Shown here: piece after piece, positions 6,390 through 7,608 of the stretch
Position numbering within the stretch: the first letter of the stretch is position 1
Layout: each line of letters starts with the position of its first letter
Origin: an uncultured Bacteroidales bacterium
GTDB lineage: Bacteria; Bacteroidota; Bacteroidia; Bacteroidales; Muribaculaceae
DNA: 7,608 nt
NCBI GenBank assembly: GCA_947175585.1
Contig: CAMWNL010000067.1
Coordinates: forward strand, 1-7,608
Direction: 5' to 3'
Position numbers and translations under genes: made by a program
Notes under the pieces: generated by a model
Told to the model about the DNA's origin: nothing
The model's input: only the letters and a program-made list of their open reading frames with translations
Database searches by the model: none

Positions 6390-7608
6390 TTAGTCGATGA
6401 CTATTTTTTCAGTCTGGTTGCCCTGACGGCGGATATAGACACCCGATGTCGGGTTGTCAACGCGTACACCCTGGAGATTGAAATATTCGACCGGAGCATT
6501 TGCGTTGTCAACAGTAATGTCATTAATACCTGTCTGTTTAGGCAGGGTGATGCGTAGCATCGGAGCAGGGACTGTAACAAATGCACCCTGCTTGTAGAAA
6601 CGTTCTACGAGAATGATGCTATTGTCGGGGAAGGTAATCTCACGGCCGTCAAGTTCGCCAAACAGACCGAGTTTACTGATTTCATCTTTTGACATGCCGT
6701 CCATAAGATGCTTATATGCCAAAGAGAACATGCTTGCATCTCCATATCCATTGTCTACACCTGCAGGTGAGTCTTCGATGTATACAGCTTCAGGATCTTC
6801 GGCGTGAACATAGAGATAGTGTTTGTGGTTCTCGTGGGGACGATACATATTAGCATATACGCCTGACGAATAGTAGGGGTGATTTTTGTAAGGTTCAACG
6901 AGACGGTAATATCCGGGCTGATTCTTATTGACTTCGACCATGACGTTGAGTTTTTCAGTAGTCATGTCAGGATAAGTAGAACCTAAGATATCTTCGTAGT
7001 AAACACACTCGCCATACTCTTCCCACTGATCGGCTTCGTCATCCATAACATAGAAGTAAGAAGAGTTGGATGATACAGCTTCGTTCTTGTCATTAAAAGC
7101 TACAACGATCAGAGCGTAGCGGCCGCGTTCGGTTGCAGTGATGGTGTTCTGGCCTTCCACAGCTTCAATACCATTTTCAACAGCTAATGCAGTTTCTTCT
7201 TCGCTACCGTTGAAATAGCCGAGTTTTGCATAAGCCTTGAAGCTCTTGATGTCAAGTCCGGCATCTTTGATAGTGTAATGGAATACATTGTCTTCAGAGC
7301 ATGATTTGTCATCGAGTGTGTAGAGCGAGAAACGGTAATCTTTCCATTCGCTTTCAGGCATGACGAGTTTGAAGTTCTGGAAGAAATTACCGAGCTGCCA
7401 GCGGTCACCGGCGTCAACGGCCTGGTAAGCGATGCCTGAATCCGGAGCTGAAATAACACCGTCTTCAATATTAAGATATTTTTGGGCATCAAAGTCATTT
7501 TCGATCACATAGCTGCAGATATTGTATTTGTTGCCGAATGTGCTTAATGCAACGTAAGCTTTATCTGGATCAGTAGCGTTGATATTCTTGTAGCTTTCGT
7601 TGTCGGGC
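6390..7608 (-). CDS. Predicted secreted/surface protein of Bacteroidales with a T9SS-like C-terminal tail (5' end outside the window)
   Basis: The frame is open from the right window edge to the stop at 6390-6392, giving 405 visible residues; the start and any signal peptide lie outside. The GTG at 7506-7508 looks like an internal Val, because the frame continues upstream without a stop as plausible protein. Visible parts, numbered from the edge: about 115-190 looks like an Ig/fibronectin-type beta-sandwich (NTITATERGRYALIVVAFND, then SSYFYV). About 195-355 resembles a module I recall from Bacteroidales hypothetical surface proteins (PGYYRLVEPY, HYLYVHAEDPEAVYIED, LGLFGELDGREITFP). Residues 371-404 are an APVEYFNLQGVRV...GVYIRRQG tail like T9SS sorting domains. 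The chain is acidic and rich in Tyr, Asn and Asp. There is no visible catalytic motif, so the function is unknown. Outer-surface or secreted location is inferred from the tail. It is separated from nifJ by a terminator, so they are probably not one operon. Confidence 0.8.
   Translation of the reverse strand, partial: PDNESYKNINATDPDKAYVALSTFGNKYNICSYVIENDFDAQKYLNIEDGVISAPDSGIAYQAVDAGDRWQLGNFFQNFKLVMPESEWKDYRFSLYTLDDKSCSEDNVFHYTIKDAGLDIKSFKAYAKLGYFNGSEEETALAVENGIEAVEGQNTITATERGRYALIVVAFNDKNEAVSSNSSYFYVMDDEADQWEEYGECVYYEDILGSTYPDMTTEKLNVMVEVNKNQPGYYRLVEPYKNHPYYSSGVYANMYRPHENHKHYLYVHAEDPEAVYIEDSPAGVDNGYGDASMFSLAYKHLMDGMSKDEISKLGLFGELDGREITFPDNSIILVERFYKQGAFVTVPAPMLRITLPKQTGINDITVDNANAPVEYFNLQGVRVDNPTSGVYIRRQGNQTEKIVID

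Noticed and set aside
7506..7508. GTG as the start of the right-hand gene
   Set aside because: The frame continues upstream to the window edge without a stop and with similar composition, and no signal peptide follows the GTG.

Overview
The window looks like a piece of a Bacteroidales chromosome, plausibly Muribaculaceae or a close relative. This rests on four things: a large single-chain pyruvate:ferredoxin oxidoreductase, a Gly/Asn/Gln/Arg-rich extension on an RsuA/RluB-type pseudouridine synthase, start codons with no clear Shine-Dalgarno sequence, and a surface-type protein ending in a T9SS-like tail of the 'VEYFNLQGVRV...GVYIRRQG' kind. The lineage call is from family knowledge and was not searched. 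No phage, IS element, CRISPR array, tRNA or rRNA is visible.

Layout. The left part reads rightward. It starts inside the N-terminal extension of the pseudouridine synthase, where a 27-bp (9-residue) unit is tandemly repeated over positions 1-344. The catalytic part follows and ends at 1139. After a 24-bp gap comes asnS (asparaginyl-tRNA synthetase, 1164-2552), so both genes probably belong to one translation-related transcription unit. A perfect 22-bp inverted repeat at 2571-2619 closes this unit and also serves the convergent gene coming from the right. The right part reads leftward: the 3' portion of a predicted secreted or surface protein (6390 to the window edge), its own intrinsic terminator (6320-6363), then nifJ (6248 down to 2634).

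The genes fall into two functional groups. The left pair supports translation (rRNA modification and Asn-tRNA charging). NifJ is the central anaerobic pyruvate-oxidising enzyme and has its own transcription unit, because a terminator separates it from the surface-protein gene.

Three of the four genes belong to well-known families. The most unusual thing here is the pseudouridine synthase extension. It is a nearly perfect (Y)NNQNRQGG nonapeptide array, similar in form to the yeast Sup35 prion-domain repeats. Its DNA has a hidden 54-bp and 108-bp higher-order period built only from synonymous codon differences, which points to recent in-frame expansion. I found no convincing multi-gene novel system.
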